From an uncultured Desulfovibrio sp. (GTDB lineage Bacteria; Desulfobacterota; Desulfovibrionia; Desulfovibrionales; Desulfovibrionaceae): 39,939 nucleotides of DNA. The position numbers were made by a program, and so were the translations under genes. Shown piece after piece: positions 18,959 to 26,831 of the stretch; the first letter of the stretch is position 1; every line of letters starts with the position of its first letter. The stretch lies in assembly GCA_944324555.1 (NCBI GenBank), contig CALUWU010000157.1, positions 1 to 39,939 of the forward strand, read 5' to 3'. The notes under the pieces are model-generated. The model made no database searches, was not told where the DNA came from, and was given only the letters and a program-made list of their open reading frames with translations.

Positions 18959-19606
18959 ATGGCCTGTTCCATTATCGTGACGGACTTGACGCCTCACAGC
19001 AAGGGCGGTTTGCTGTATATTGCGGGCGTCGACATGGAAACAGGGCAAAATGTCCGGCCCCTGCCTTATCTCAGCGAGCGCGGCTGCGTGGCAAAGGGCA
19101 TCGTGCCCGGCGCGATGCTGGAGATGGAGGGGGAGTTTTACGGCGAGCCGCCCTTTGTGGAGGATTTTTTCATGGAGCGCCTGCTCTCGGTGACGCCCGC
19201 CAGCGGGGCCGCCCTGAAAAAGGCGCTGTCCGCCTCCTGCCGCGCCTCGCTGGCGCGCGAATTCCAGTCGATGATCATTGATAACCGCTATATCAAGCAG
19301 GATCAGGGCGTGGGGCGTTCGCTGGCGACCGTCAGGTGCCGGCGCAACAAGGTCAAGCTCACGCCGGACAACAGGGCGACGCATACGCACATTATCCGCA
19401 TGATTTTCCAGAACGAGCGCGACTGGTTCAATATCCCTCTCATGCAGTGGGCGTGGTATCGCGCCGGGTTGAAGAACAGGGCGGACGCCATCAGCGAACT
19501 GCAGGCGCGGATGCAGCGCTATGAAGAGCTGTTCGTGCGCATCGGTCTTGCCCGGGCCAGAGAAGGAATGTATTCCCTTCAGGTCAACGGCGTTTACGGC
19601 GTCTGA
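18959..19606 (+). CDS. Probable dual-OB-domain protein of unknown function
   Basis: A 215-residue cytoplasmic protein starting at ATG 18959 behind AGGAGGAAAG. The N-terminus SIIVTDLTPHSKGGLLYIAG with TGQNVRPLPYL resembles the pattern of dual-OB (DuOB) proteins (an IAG...G...RP beta-barrel), and the end YSLQVNGVYGV resembles their closing motif. A middle segment is basic (RCRRNKVKL) and the C-terminal part is helical. DuOB proteins are poorly characterised and may bind nucleic acid or nucleotides. The family call is from memory of the motif pattern and is tentative. The next gene starts 22 bases later, so they form a pair. Confidence 0.6.
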   Translation: MACSIIVTDLTPHSKGGLLYIAGVDMETGQNVRPLPYLSERGCVAKGIVPGAMLEMEGEFYGEPPFVEDFFMERLLSVTPASGAALKKALSASCRASLAREFQSMIIDNRYIKQDQGVGRSLATVRCRRNKVKLTPDNRATHTHIIRMIFQNERDWFNIPLMQWAWYRAGLKNRADAISELQARMQRYEELFVRIGLARAREGMYSLQVNGVYGV

Positions 19607-19628
19607 CACGCGGGACAAAGGAGCGGAT

Positions 19629-19862
19629 ATGCTGACGGTTTTGTGGTGTGTTGCGGCGATGGGCTGCGCCCTGTGGAACTGGCGCGCGGCGCGGACGGAC
19701 AAGGGCGCGGCCGTGCTGCTGGGGCTGCTGCTGGGGCCGCTTGGCGTCTGGCTGTTTCCGCGCCGGTCTTCCCTGCGCTGGCGGCCCGTCATCATCGTCG
19801 CGCTGGGATGCAGCGCCCTGATGCTCATGGGGCTGATTCTGGCGCTGCTGCAGACGCCCTGA
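19629..19862 (+). CDS. Small two-helix membrane protein
   Basis: A 77-residue protein starting at ATG 19629 behind AAAGGAG. Two hydrophobic segments (about 27-42, AVLLGLLLGPLGVWLF, and about 54-73) flank a basic loop (PRRSSLRWR). The GLLLGPLGVWLF phrase is like small superinfection-immunity or phage-shock-type membrane proteins, but no family is assigned. It lies downstream of the dual-OB gene and directly before a terminator. Confidence 0.65.
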   Translation: MLTVLWCVAAMGCALWNWRAARTDKGAAVLLGLLLGPLGVWLFPRRSSLRWRPVIIVALGCSALMLMGLILALLQTP

Positions 19863-19888
19863 GCGGGAAATCTGGCCGGTATTCTTCA

Positions 19889-19924
19889 GGAGGAAGGGAG
19901 CGCGTTCCCTTCCTCTTTTTTTTT
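19889..19924 (+). terminator. Rho-independent terminator
   Basis: Stem AGGAAGGGA (19891-19899) with TCCCTTCCT (19906-19914), extended by a G-C pair, then a run of nine Ts (19916-19924). It closes the RNase J-side plus-strand unit. Confidence 0.88.
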
Positions 19925-20008
19925 CGCTTTTTCGGAAGCGGCTTCCGGCGGCAGGGGAGGGCGCGGCGAGCGGCGCTCCGGGGTTGTCCCGCCGCCCCGG
20001 AAGACAGA

Positions 20009-20044
20009 ACGCTCCGGCTTCCGCATTTGCGAAAGCCGGAGCGT
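20009..20044 (-). terminator. Hairpin at the 3' end of the FlgN-like gene
   Basis: A 17-position stem with one mismatch (ACGCTCCGGCTT...AAGCCGGAGCGT) and a 2-base loop, 35 bases after the stop of the minus-strand gene. The following minus-strand sequence TCTGTCTT has scattered Ts only, so terminator function is probable but not textbook. Confidence 0.55.
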
Positions 20045-20078
20045 CGGTAAATCAGCCTTTCGGGACGGACTGCGCCTG

Positions 20079-20399
20079 TTACATGGCCATGCGCACGCAC
20101 TTCTGGTAGGCCGTGAGGCGGCGCTGCTGGCGGTGCGTATGCTGGAGGCTGGCGCGGATCACGTCATGCGCCTTTTCCACCATGCCCTGAACGTTTTTCT
20201 GAATATCGACCATTTCGAGCAGCTTTTTCCGGTAGGCGTCGGCGGGCGCCAGATCGCGCAGCTTCCAGGCCGCGTCCAGTAGCTTCACGCGGTTTGCATG
20301 CAGTTCCGCCGCAAGCTCGTAGTTTCTGGCCGAAAGGGCGCGCTCTTCACCGTGAGCGACGTTCAGCGCCATGTCCAGAATGTCGAGAGGGTTTTTCAT
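20079..20399 (-). CDS. Small helical protein, FlgN/FliT-like (possible export chaperone)
   Basis: A 106-residue protein; ATG 20399 follows AAGGAGG. It is almost entirely helical, with a heptad-rich N-terminus (LDMALNVAHGEERALSARN) and a basic C-terminus (HTHRQQRRLTAYQKCV). Size and pattern are those of flagellar export chaperones of the FlgN/FliT class, which hold hook-associated proteins or filament cap, but the similarity is by pattern only. It lies ten bases after the upstream gene, and that unit starts at a sigma-54-like promoter, which fits a flagellar or secretion role. Confidence 0.5.
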   Translation of the reverse strand: MKNPLDILDMALNVAHGEERALSARNYELAAELHANRVKLLDAAWKLRDLAPADAYRKKLLEMVDIQKNVQGMVEKAHDVIRASLQHTHRQQRRLTAYQKCVRMAM

Positions 20400-20409
20400 C
20401 GTATCCTCC

Positions 20410-21012
20410 TTACTTGGCGGCGGAAGACAGTTCCGCATGCAGCGACTGGCAGATTTCGCGCCATTCTTCGCACAGGGGCTGGAAGTCGTATTCCAGCATG
20501 TCCGCCAGCAGAATCCAGTCTTCGTTGCCCAGCACGTCGGTCATTTCAGAGAGCATTTCGGAAAGTTTTTCCGTCTTGGCCTTGTAGCCTTCGGGAACCT
20601 GGCGGGCATGCTGGTTGCACAGCGTGTCAATCATGTTGAGGAAGTCCCGCGTTACGTCCAGCAGATCCTGAAGCAGCTCAAGCGCTTCGCTGTCCGAGGC
20701 TTCGCGGAACAGGCGCGCGATCTCGCGCGACGCGCCCGCCATCATGCGCGCAACCTTTTCCATTTCCGCGGAGATGGAAAGCGCCATTTCCGCGGCCCCC
20801 TTGGAGCGCACTTCCACGGAAGTGATGGTATCGCTGCCCATGTCTTCGGCCTGATGCGGATAGATTTCCGAGAAGGGGGCGTTGTTTACCAGAATGTCCG
20901 TAATGACACGATCGGCCATTTCTTCGGAATTCATTATGGCCGCAAGAATTTCTTCCAGGTTTGCGAAGTCGGAAATAGACTTGTCGCTGGTGCGACCGTC
21001 AATGATGATCAT
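20410..21012 (-). CDS. Conserved-looking helical protein of unknown function
   Basis: A 200-residue acidic protein; ATG 21012 follows GGAGGAA. The start MIIIDGRTSDKSISDFANLE is followed by a helical body with regular leucines (SDSEALELLQDLLDVTRDFL), and a terminal half resembling a four-helix bundle (YKAKTEKLSEMLSEMTDVLG). No enzyme motif, signal peptide or membrane segment is seen. It is the first gene of a two-gene unit with the FlgN-like gene, behind a sigma-54-like promoter. I do not recognise the family. Confidence 0.65.
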   Translation of the reverse strand: MIIIDGRTSDKSISDFANLEEILAAIMNSEEMADRVITDILVNNAPFSEIYPHQAEDMGSDTITSVEVRSKGAAEMALSISAEMEKVARMMAGASREIARLFREASDSEALELLQDLLDVTRDFLNMIDTLCNQHARQVPEGYKAKTEKLSEMLSEMTDVLGNEDWILLADMLEYDFQPLCEEWREICQSLHAELSSAAK

Positions 21013-21107
21013 GATTCCTCCCTGCCCTCCGGCAAAGCCGCACGGCATTTTTCTCTGCTTTGGACGGGCGGCTGTTTTTTCCGCTCCGCAATATGTTCCT
21101 GTTTTAT

Positions 21108-21121
21108 GCAAGAATCGTTCC
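21108..21121 (-). promoter_or_regulatory. Sigma-54-type promoter for the 21012/20399 gene pair
   Basis: On the minus strand the core reads GGAACGATTCTTGC: GG, ten bases, GC, the invariant -24/-12 spacing, with the TTGC box exact. It is about 96 bases before the ATG. The same 14 bases occur at 22653-22666. The rest of the 21013-21359 gap is non-coding. Confidence 0.7.
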
Positions 21122-21283
21122 TGAATTGTTCCGGGCTGAAAATGCTCTGCGCGATGGCGCGACCCGCTTCGGAACGAAAGAGGACGCGCGCGACGGAGCA
21201 TGCCGGCGCGCTCCCTCGTGGTATCGCATCGCGCGGGCCGGGGCAATACGAGCCGCGCCGGACGCAACCCCCAGAAACTGGCG

Positions 21284-21320
21284 AGGCCTGCCGGACTTCC
21301 CCATGAAATCCGGCAGGCCT
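21284..21320. terminator. Hairpin downstream of the lysozyme-like gene
   Basis: A 12-bp perfect stem AGGCCTGCCGGA (21284-21295) with 21309-21320. It lies 40 bases beyond the stop codon of the minus-strand gene at 21360. The minus-strand bases after it (CGCCAG) are not T-rich, while the plus strand shows TTTCTCC, so its terminator role is uncertain. Confidence 0.45.
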
Positions 21321-21359
21321 TTCTCCCCGTCAGTGAGAGAAATTTCGATGCGATCCGCG

Positions 21360-22493
21360 TCAGGCCAGATTGCTGTCGGAAGCGCCGCCGCCCAGCATGT
21401 TGAGCGCCAGCACCTCTTCCTTTTTGAAGCGATTGCCCACGGCCGCGCGCACGCTGGCGTCGGAGGAACCAAACTGCCCGGCGCGCAGCGCGTACAGATT
21501 GCGAATCAGGCGCTTTTCATAGCCGGTATCGCTCTTGCCGCTCATTTCGTCGGCCCGGGTAAAGAGGCGGGCGGCCCCCGCCGGGCCGTGCTGCACGGCC
21601 GTGCTCCAGATAACTTCGCGCATGGCCTTGGAAAGACGATCCACGTTCAGACGGGTGCTTTCGCCGATGCTCTCCAGCGCGGGCTTGTAATGGCTTTCCA
21701 GAATGAAGTTTTCCTGCAGCGAACCGAAACGTTCGGGCTGTTCCGCGGCAATGGCCCGCCATTCCTCGGGCATGGCGCCCTTGCGGCTGCCGGTATTGGC
21801 CGGACCGGCGGAACGCAGGCGCTCGGCGATATCCGGGGCCTCGTCGTCAAGGAAGTTCAGGAAGGCCGTCATGCTGCCCACGCGCGAGGCAATCTGATAC
21901 TTCCCGTAGGACGTGCCGCCCGTGCGATCGTAGCCGATGGCCGCGATGCCCTCGCTGCCGGATTCAAACTGGGCGGAAAGCCCGCCGATATCCTCGCCCG
22001 TGTCGCGGGCGCGCCGGCGGCGCAGCGAGGCGACGCGCGCCTGATGCCGCGCGGCATCCGTGACGGTGCGCGTGCGGATATAGTCGCAGCGTTGCAGTTC
22101 CCGAATGGTTCGCAGGCCGCTTCCCGGCATTTCGATATCGCTCATGGCGGCCATGTTTTGCAGCTGGCGCGCGGTGTTCATGCCGCCGGCCAGAGCGAGC
22201 GAAGACGTACCGTCGGGGCTCAGCGTGTCGGCCAGACGCTCCAGCGCGTTGGTGCGCCGCATGTCGGCCTGAGCCTTGCTGAACACATGCGCGCGGGCCA
22301 CGTCGCTGGGGTTGCGCCCGGCCAGAACAAGGCGGGAAGAGTCCGCCGGCGCGGTCGCCGCGTTCTTTTCCCGCGCCGTGGCCATGATGTCGGCAAAGGT
22401 GGCCAGGCCCTGACGATTCTGCGAACGTGCGGCGGACGGAAGAGTCTTCTTGTCGTCCGCGGAAGGAGATACGGTAAAGATGGAATGATTCAT
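21360..22493 (-). CDS. Putative peptidoglycan hydrolase (lysozyme/chitosanase-like C-terminal domain)
   Basis: A 377-residue protein; ATG 22493 follows GGAGGAGG. There is no signal peptide. The first 170 residues are Ala/Arg-rich and probably disordered, with short helices. The C-terminal 200 begin FESGSEGIAAIGYDRTGG then TSYGKYQIAS, a pattern like phage endolysins and VgrG-3-type muramidase domains (acidic residue, then G-x-SYG-x-YQ). I infer a wall-cutting enzyme or structural relative exported without a Sec signal. Sigma-54 control and neighbouring FlgN-like gene suggest a flagellar rod-cap (FlgJ-like) or secretion-associated role. Without a search, this remains a motif-level call. Confidence 0.55.
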   Translation of the reverse strand: MNHSIFTVSPSADDKKTLPSAARSQNRQGLATFADIMATAREKNAATAPADSSRLVLAGRNPSDVARAHVFSKAQADMRRTNALERLADTLSPDGTSSLALAGGMNTARQLQNMAAMSDIEMPGSGLRTIRELQRCDYIRTRTVTDAARHQARVASLRRRRARDTGEDIGGLSAQFESGSEGIAAIGYDRTGGTSYGKYQIASRVGSMTAFLNFLDDEAPDIAERLRSAGPANTGSRKGAMPEEWRAIAAEQPERFGSLQENFILESHYKPALESIGESTRLNVDRLSKAMREVIWSTAVQHGPAGAARLFTRADEMSGKSDTGYEKRLIRNLYALRAGQFGSSDASVRAAVGNRFKKEEVLALNMLGGGASDSNLA

Positions 22494-22615
22494 GACGCCT
22501 CCTCCGTCGCCTCCTGTCTCTTCGGGGACGCCGGGAATGTCATCGCCGTGACGACATGCGCCGTCCGGGTCGTGAATGTCGATGGCGAGAACGGGCGCGA
22601 TGCGCGCGTCCGAAC

Positions 22616-22638
22616 GACAGAACGAAGGGCGTTCTGTC
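22616..22638 (-). promoter_or_regulatory. 5'-leader hairpin just after the sigma-54 promoter
   Basis: Stem GACAGAACG (minus strand 22638-22630) with CGTTCTGTC (22624-22616), loop CCCTT: 9 bp perfect. If transcription starts about 12 bases after the GC of the promoter, the hairpin sits at the very 5' end of a 150-base leader, a position known to protect mRNAs from 5' decay. Confidence 0.5.
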
Positions 22639-22652
22639 CATGACCCTAGAAA

Positions 22653-22666
22653 GCAAGAATCGTTCC
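22653..22666 (-). promoter_or_regulatory. Sigma-54-type promoter for the lysozyme-like gene
   Basis: Minus-strand core GGAACGATTCTTGC, identical to 21121-21108. Upstream (22667-22710) is strikingly AT-rich (TAATTAATTTATTG on the plus strand), as expected for IHF or activator looping at sigma-54 promoters. It lies 173 bases before the ATG. Confidence 0.7.
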
Positions 22667-22747
22667 GTTGTAATTAATTTATTGAATTTTCTTGTTAAGA
22701 CGTTTTTCTGGTCGTTTTTTTGACAATCGCGCGTCCGGCGGCGACGC

Positions 22748-24865
22748 CTATTTGTCGCGCTGTCTGGCCATGAATTTGTCGAGATCGTCGTCGGAAAGCT
22801 GCTGGGGCGGCAGGGCGATACGGTCGCAGTTCAGGCAGAAATGGCGCCGGGCGTTCGGCACCTCGTCCGCGCGGCAAAGACTCAGCAGCAGGCGCAGCAG
22901 ACTGACGGCATGAGGATGCCCGAGCAGGTGGCGCGCGCCGTCCTTGTCGATATTCAGGGCCTTCAGGCCGGCGGCAAGGAAGGCGTCCAGTTCGGGACGC
23001 GCGGGATCGGGCGCGTCGCCGAAGCTGTAGCCCAGGGATTGCAGCAGAAGAATGCCGTCAAGGGACGAAGCGTCGACGGCGCCGCCCAGCGGATGCAGCC
23101 GCAGGCTGACGGCCGGAACCTCCAGCGCCTGCCGCTCCTGCTCCATGTCGCGCAGGGTCTGAATGCGCCGCAGGGTGTGGACGGAAAGGAAGATATGAAT
23201 GGGCACGCCGGGAATGTTATCCTTGCGCCATGAGGCCAGTCGCCGGCAGGCGCAGGAAAACAGAAAACGATCAAGCAGATGCGTGTGCCCGGCCTCCTCA
23301 AGAACGCTCAGGAACACGCCCGGATCGAAGACCATGCCGTCGTGCACGAAATCCGCCTCCAGCAGCAGGCTGGAAAAGGTATGGTTGGGCGCTTCGTTAC
23401 GCAGCGCCCAGCGGGGACGGAACTGGCCGTGGCGCAGGGCGTGGCGAACCCGCGTTTCATCCGCAAGGGCCAGAATGGCCTCGTCCAGATTGCGATCGGA
23501 CGTTTCGGCCGGCGCCTGCTGGCTGTAATAGGCCTTCTTGGCGCAGTACATCTGCGCGTCGGCCATGCTGATGGTCTCCAGCAGCCGATCCGGCGTTTCG
23601 CTCCAGACGGAACCGACGGCCCCCGTGATGGGGCCGCCGCTGCCGAAGGCTTCCCGCAGCGCATGGGCGGCGGCCGTGAATTCCTTGTTGTCCGCGCCGT
23701 GCCAGAGAGCCACGAATTCGTCGCCCCCGACCCGATAGCAGCGGGCCCGGGGAAAATGCTGCTGCAACAACCGGGCGGCGGCGCACAGCATTTCGTCGCC
23801 CCTGGTATGCCCTTCCGTGTCGTTGATGAGCTTGAGGCCGTTGAGATCCAGATACACGACGCCGACGCTCCCCCTGGGAGGATTTTCCGCGTGGTGAATC
23901 AGGGCGTTGCGATTGTAAAGACCCGTCAGCCGATCCTCAAGGCTGATGCGTTGCAGCTCCCGCAGCGCGTTGCGGCGCATGATGGCCGACGCGATGAAAT
24001 AATTCAGCGCGTCAAGCAGCCCGAATGTCTCCTTGAGGCTCTCGACATCGTAGTTAATGATGCTGAACGCGCCAAGGTAACGATGATCAAGGCTGAGAGG
24101 AAAGACCAGCAGGGAATTGATGCCGTTGTTAAGCATCATCTGATAGACAAGCGGCTGCTCTTCCCTGACGTCTTCCGGCGTGGAGATGACGACGGGACGA
24201 TGCTGCCGGAACAGGGGCAGCCAGCCGTGAAAGGCCTCCACCGGCAGCCCCGCGAAGGGCGTGTTCAGCACGTTCATCTTGTCGGGATGAATCCATTCGT
24301 ACGTGCAGCGTATTTCGCGCCCCGTCAGCTTCATGGCCACGTTGGCGTCGCCCACGGAAACTTCCAGCGGAGCGCCCTGCAACTCGAAAATGCGCGTCCG
24401 CTCGGCGGAACACTGCGCGCCGATCATGCTCAGCACCGTGTCCATGGCGCATTGCAGATCGTCGTTTTCATAGAGCGTGCGGGCGCATTGGGAAATGAAG
24501 CTTTCGGCGCTCAGGGCCGACACCAGCTGCTTGCGCTGCCGCGTGCCCTCCGTGATGTCAAAGGCGATTTCCAGGCGGGCTTTCCGCCCCTGCCAGAGAA
24601 TCAGCTTTTCCTTGAGCTGATAATACCGGTTCAGCTTCTCGTTGTAATGCTCCCAGACATAAAAGCGATCCTTCGTCAGGCGGTCGCGGGAGCAGAAGGC
24701 GCACGGCTGGGCAAATCCCTGAAGGTAGGCGTAACATTTCTTGCCGCGATAATCGCCGTCGCCGACGAGATCCCTCAGCGGCTTATTGGCGTACAGAAGC
24801 TCATGGGTCGCGTCTTCGACAATATAGATAAGTTCTGGAATTTCATCCAAAATCTGATCGTACAC
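22748..24865 (-). CDS. PAS/GAF-like/GGDEF diguanylate cyclase with degenerate EAL-like tail
   Basis: A 705-residue cytoplasmic signalling protein. It starts at GTG 24865 with GGGGGAA upstream; no in-frame ATG is nearby. Residues about 1-110 form a PAS domain with a Cys cluster (CYAYLQG...PCAFCSRDRL). About 120-310 look GAF-like. The GGDEF domain (about 315-450) has DRLTGLYNRNAL, VVYLDLNGLKLINDTEGH and an intact active site RVGGDEFVAL, so synthesis of c-di-GMP is expected. The last 240 residues align by pattern with EAL domains (VFDPGVFLSVLEEAGHTHLLD; FSCACRRLASW) but lack the EAL motif and the metal-binding acidic residues, so they are probably regulatory. The sensed signal is unknown. It precedes the sigma-54 unit on the same strand. 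Confidence 0.88.
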   Translation of the reverse strand: MYDQILDEIPELIYIVEDATHELLYANKPLRDLVGDGDYRGKKCYAYLQGFAQPCAFCSRDRLTKDRFYVWEHYNEKLNRYYQLKEKLILWQGRKARLEIAFDITEGTRQRKQLVSALSAESFISQCARTLYENDDLQCAMDTVLSMIGAQCSAERTRIFELQGAPLEVSVGDANVAMKLTGREIRCTYEWIHPDKMNVLNTPFAGLPVEAFHGWLPLFRQHRPVVISTPEDVREEQPLVYQMMLNNGINSLLVFPLSLDHRYLGAFSIINYDVESLKETFGLLDALNYFIASAIMRRNALRELQRISLEDRLTGLYNRNALIHHAENPPRGSVGVVYLDLNGLKLINDTEGHTRGDEMLCAAARLLQQHFPRARCYRVGGDEFVALWHGADNKEFTAAAHALREAFGSGGPITGAVGSVWSETPDRLLETISMADAQMYCAKKAYYSQQAPAETSDRNLDEAILALADETRVRHALRHGQFRPRWALRNEAPNHTFSSLLLEADFVHDGMVFDPGVFLSVLEEAGHTHLLDRFLFSCACRRLASWRKDNIPGVPIHIFLSVHTLRRIQTLRDMEQERQALEVPAVSLRLHPLGGAVDASSLDGILLLQSLGYSFGDAPDPARPELDAFLAAGLKALNIDKDGARHLLGHPHAVSLLRLLLSLCRADEVPNARRHFCLNCDRIALPPQQLSDDDLDKFMARQRDK

Positions 24866-25037
24866 CGAGATTCCCCCAATGCGGACGGAAAGGCCGCTGT
24901 CCGGCTTTGCCTTGTCCTGCGAGATCTTCTTGTCGGAAACTGGGCGTTCGACGACAAGAAAGGCGTCCTATGTTGCAATGGCGAGCCCGCTGCGTCAATC
25001 TTTTTCCTGCCGCCCATAGAAGACGCGGAAGCAATTC

Positions 25038-25066
25038 TTGTGCCTGCTTTTAAAGAGGTGTATACA
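25038..25066 (+). promoter_or_regulatory. Possible sigma-70 promoter for ilvA
   Basis: TTGTGC (25038-25043), a 17-base spacer and TATACA (25061-25066), 47 bases before the ATG in the 248-base gap between divergent genes. The boxes match consensus at 3/6 and 4/6, so this is moderate evidence. No leader peptide or T-box was recognised. Confidence 0.4.
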
Positions 25067-25113
25067 AAATTTTTCATCCCTGTTTGTTCAACAGTTTTTG
25101 CGGCAGGTTCTTC

Positions 25114-26652
25114 ATGGATACGCATAGCGAATATTTGACAAGGATTCTCCTGAGCCGCGTCTACGACGTGGCCCATGAAACGCCGCTTGAAGAAGCGGTC
25201 AACCTTTCCCGGCGTCTCGGCAATCGCGTTCTGCTGAAACGCGAAGACGCGCAGCCGGTCTTTTCCTTCAAGCTGCGGGGCGCGTACAACAAGATGGCCC
25301 GCCTTTCGCCCGAAGAGCTGCGCCGGGGCGTCATCGCCGCCTCCGCCGGCAACCACGCCCAGGGCGTGGCGCTTTCCGCCAGAAAGCTGGGCTGCGAGGC
25401 CGTCATCGTCATGCCCATGACGACCCCCGCTATCAAGGTGGACGCCGTGCGCCGCCTCGGCGGGCAGGTCGTGCTTTACGGCGAATCCTTCAGCGACGCC
25501 TGGCGGCATACGCTGGATCTCATTCAGCAGACGGGCTACGTCTTCATCCCTCCCTTCGACGACCCCGACGTCATCGCCGGGCAGGGAACCATCGGCATGG
25601 AGATCCTTCGCCAGCACCCCGATCCCATTCATGCGGTTTTCGTGCCCATCGGCGGCGGCGGTCTGGCGGCCGGCATCGCCGCCTACATCAAGAACCTGCG
25701 GCCCGATATCCGGGTCATCGGCGTGGAACCCTCGGATTCCGACGCCATGCGTCTTTCCATCATGGCCGGTCATCCCGTGGAGCTCTCCCGCGTGGGGCTC
25801 TTTGCCGACGGCGTGGCGGTCAAGCTGGTGGGTAACGAGACCTTCGCCCTCTGCCGCGATCTGCTCGACGATATCATAACCGTGGATACCGACGCCATCT
25901 GCGGCGCCATCAAGGATATTTTCGAGGATACCCGCGTGGTCGCCGAACCGGCGGGAGCGCTCGCGCTGGCCGGGCTGCGCGCCTACGCGGCGGCGGGCAA
26001 TCTTCGCGACGCCACCCTGGTTTCCGTGGTCAGCGGCGCGAACATGAACTTTGATCGCCTCAGTCATGTGGTGGATCGCGCCAAGATCGGCGCCGATCGC
26101 GAAGCCTTCCTCGCCGTGACCATCCCCGAAGAGGTCGGCAGTTTCCGCAAGCTCTGCGCGGTCATCGGCAACAGAAATATCACCGAGCTGTGCACGCGCT
26201 TTGCCGATCCCGAAAAAGCCCGCGTCATGGTCGGCATCGATATCAAGAATCGCGAAGAGATCGCCGCCGTCATGGAAGACCTGCACAAGGCCGGCTTCTC
26301 CGCGCTGGATCTGACGGACAACGAGCTGGCCAAGATCCACCTGCGGCACATGGTCGGCGGCAATGCCCCTCACCTGACCAACGAGCGTCTGATCCGTTTC
26401 TTCTTCCCCGAACGTCCCGGCGCCCTCATGGATTTCATGGACGCCATGGAAACCCCCCTCAACTGCACCCTCTTTCAGTATCGCTACCACGGCGCGGACT
26501 ACGGGCGCGTTCTGTTCGGCATGGAAGTTCCCAAGGAAAAGCAGGCCGCTTTTGAAGCCTTCCTCGCTCGCGTGGAAAAGATGGGCTACCCCTATATCGA
26601 CGAGTCGGACAACCCCGCCTACAAGATGTTCCTTGGCTGGCACGACGCCTGA
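25114..26652 (+). CDS. ilvA: Threonine ammonia-lyase, biosynthetic (threonine dehydratase)
   Basis: A 512-residue PLP enzyme converting L-threonine to 2-oxobutanoate and ammonia, the first step to isoleucine. ATG 25114 (MDTHSEYLTRILLSRVYDVA) is preferred over an upstream TTG. The PLP lysine K53 is in VFSFKLRGAYN; SAGNHAQGVALSA binds the substrate carboxylate; VPIGGGGLAAG is the phosphate loop. Two C-terminal ACT-like regulatory domains (about 325-410 and 420-510) are present, as in the long, isoleucine-feedback-inhibited form. It stands alone, divergent from the cyclase gene and followed by hairpin repeat A2. Confidence 0.95.
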   Translation: MDTHSEYLTRILLSRVYDVAHETPLEEAVNLSRRLGNRVLLKREDAQPVFSFKLRGAYNKMARLSPEELRRGVIAASAGNHAQGVALSARKLGCEAVIVMPMTTPAIKVDAVRRLGGQVVLYGESFSDAWRHTLDLIQQTGYVFIPPFDDPDVIAGQGTIGMEILRQHPDPIHAVFVPIGGGGLAAGIAAYIKNLRPDIRVIGVEPSDSDAMRLSIMAGHPVELSRVGLFADGVAVKLVGNETFALCRDLLDDIITVDTDAICGAIKDIFEDTRVVAEPAGALALAGLRAYAAAGNLRDATLVSVVSGANMNFDRLSHVVDRAKIGADREAFLAVTIPEEVGSFRKLCAVIGNRNITELCTRFADPEKARVMVGIDIKNREEIAAVMEDLHKAGFSALDLTDNELAKIHLRHMVGGNAPHLTNERLIRFFFPERPGALMDFMDAMETPLNCTLFQYRYHGADYGRVLFGMEVPKEKQAAFEAFLARVEKMGYPYIDESDNPAYKMFLGWHDA

Positions 26653-26680
26653 TGCGTCGTTGGCGGTTTCGGGGGAGCGG

Positions 26681-26768
26681 CGGGGGGAAGGGAGACCCCC
26701 TTTTGAAAAAGGGGGTCTCCCTTCCCCCCGGACCCCCCATCCCTCTACCGAAAACTTTTATTCTGGAG
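26681..26768. repeat. Family A hairpin repeat, copy A2
   Basis: A 24-bp perfect stem (26681-26704 with 26707-26730) with a 2-base loop, then the tail GACCCCCCATCCCTC...TTTTATTCTGG. It starts 29 bases after the ilvA stop and lies between convergent ilvA and hsdM. The arms differ from A1 (AAGGGAGACCCCC), which shows that the pairing is kept while the sequence varies. Confidence 0.88.
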
Positions 26769-26831
26769 GATGCGCGTCGCGGTTGCCCGCGCGCTTTCCT
26801 TCCGCGCACGTCCCCCGGCATGGCGGTCAGA

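Noticed and set aside
24775..26643. Long minus-strand frame opposite ilvA and into the cyclase start
   Set aside because: IlvA on the plus strand is complete with PLP and ACT domains; the minus frame has no motif and overlaps the true cyclase start out of frame.
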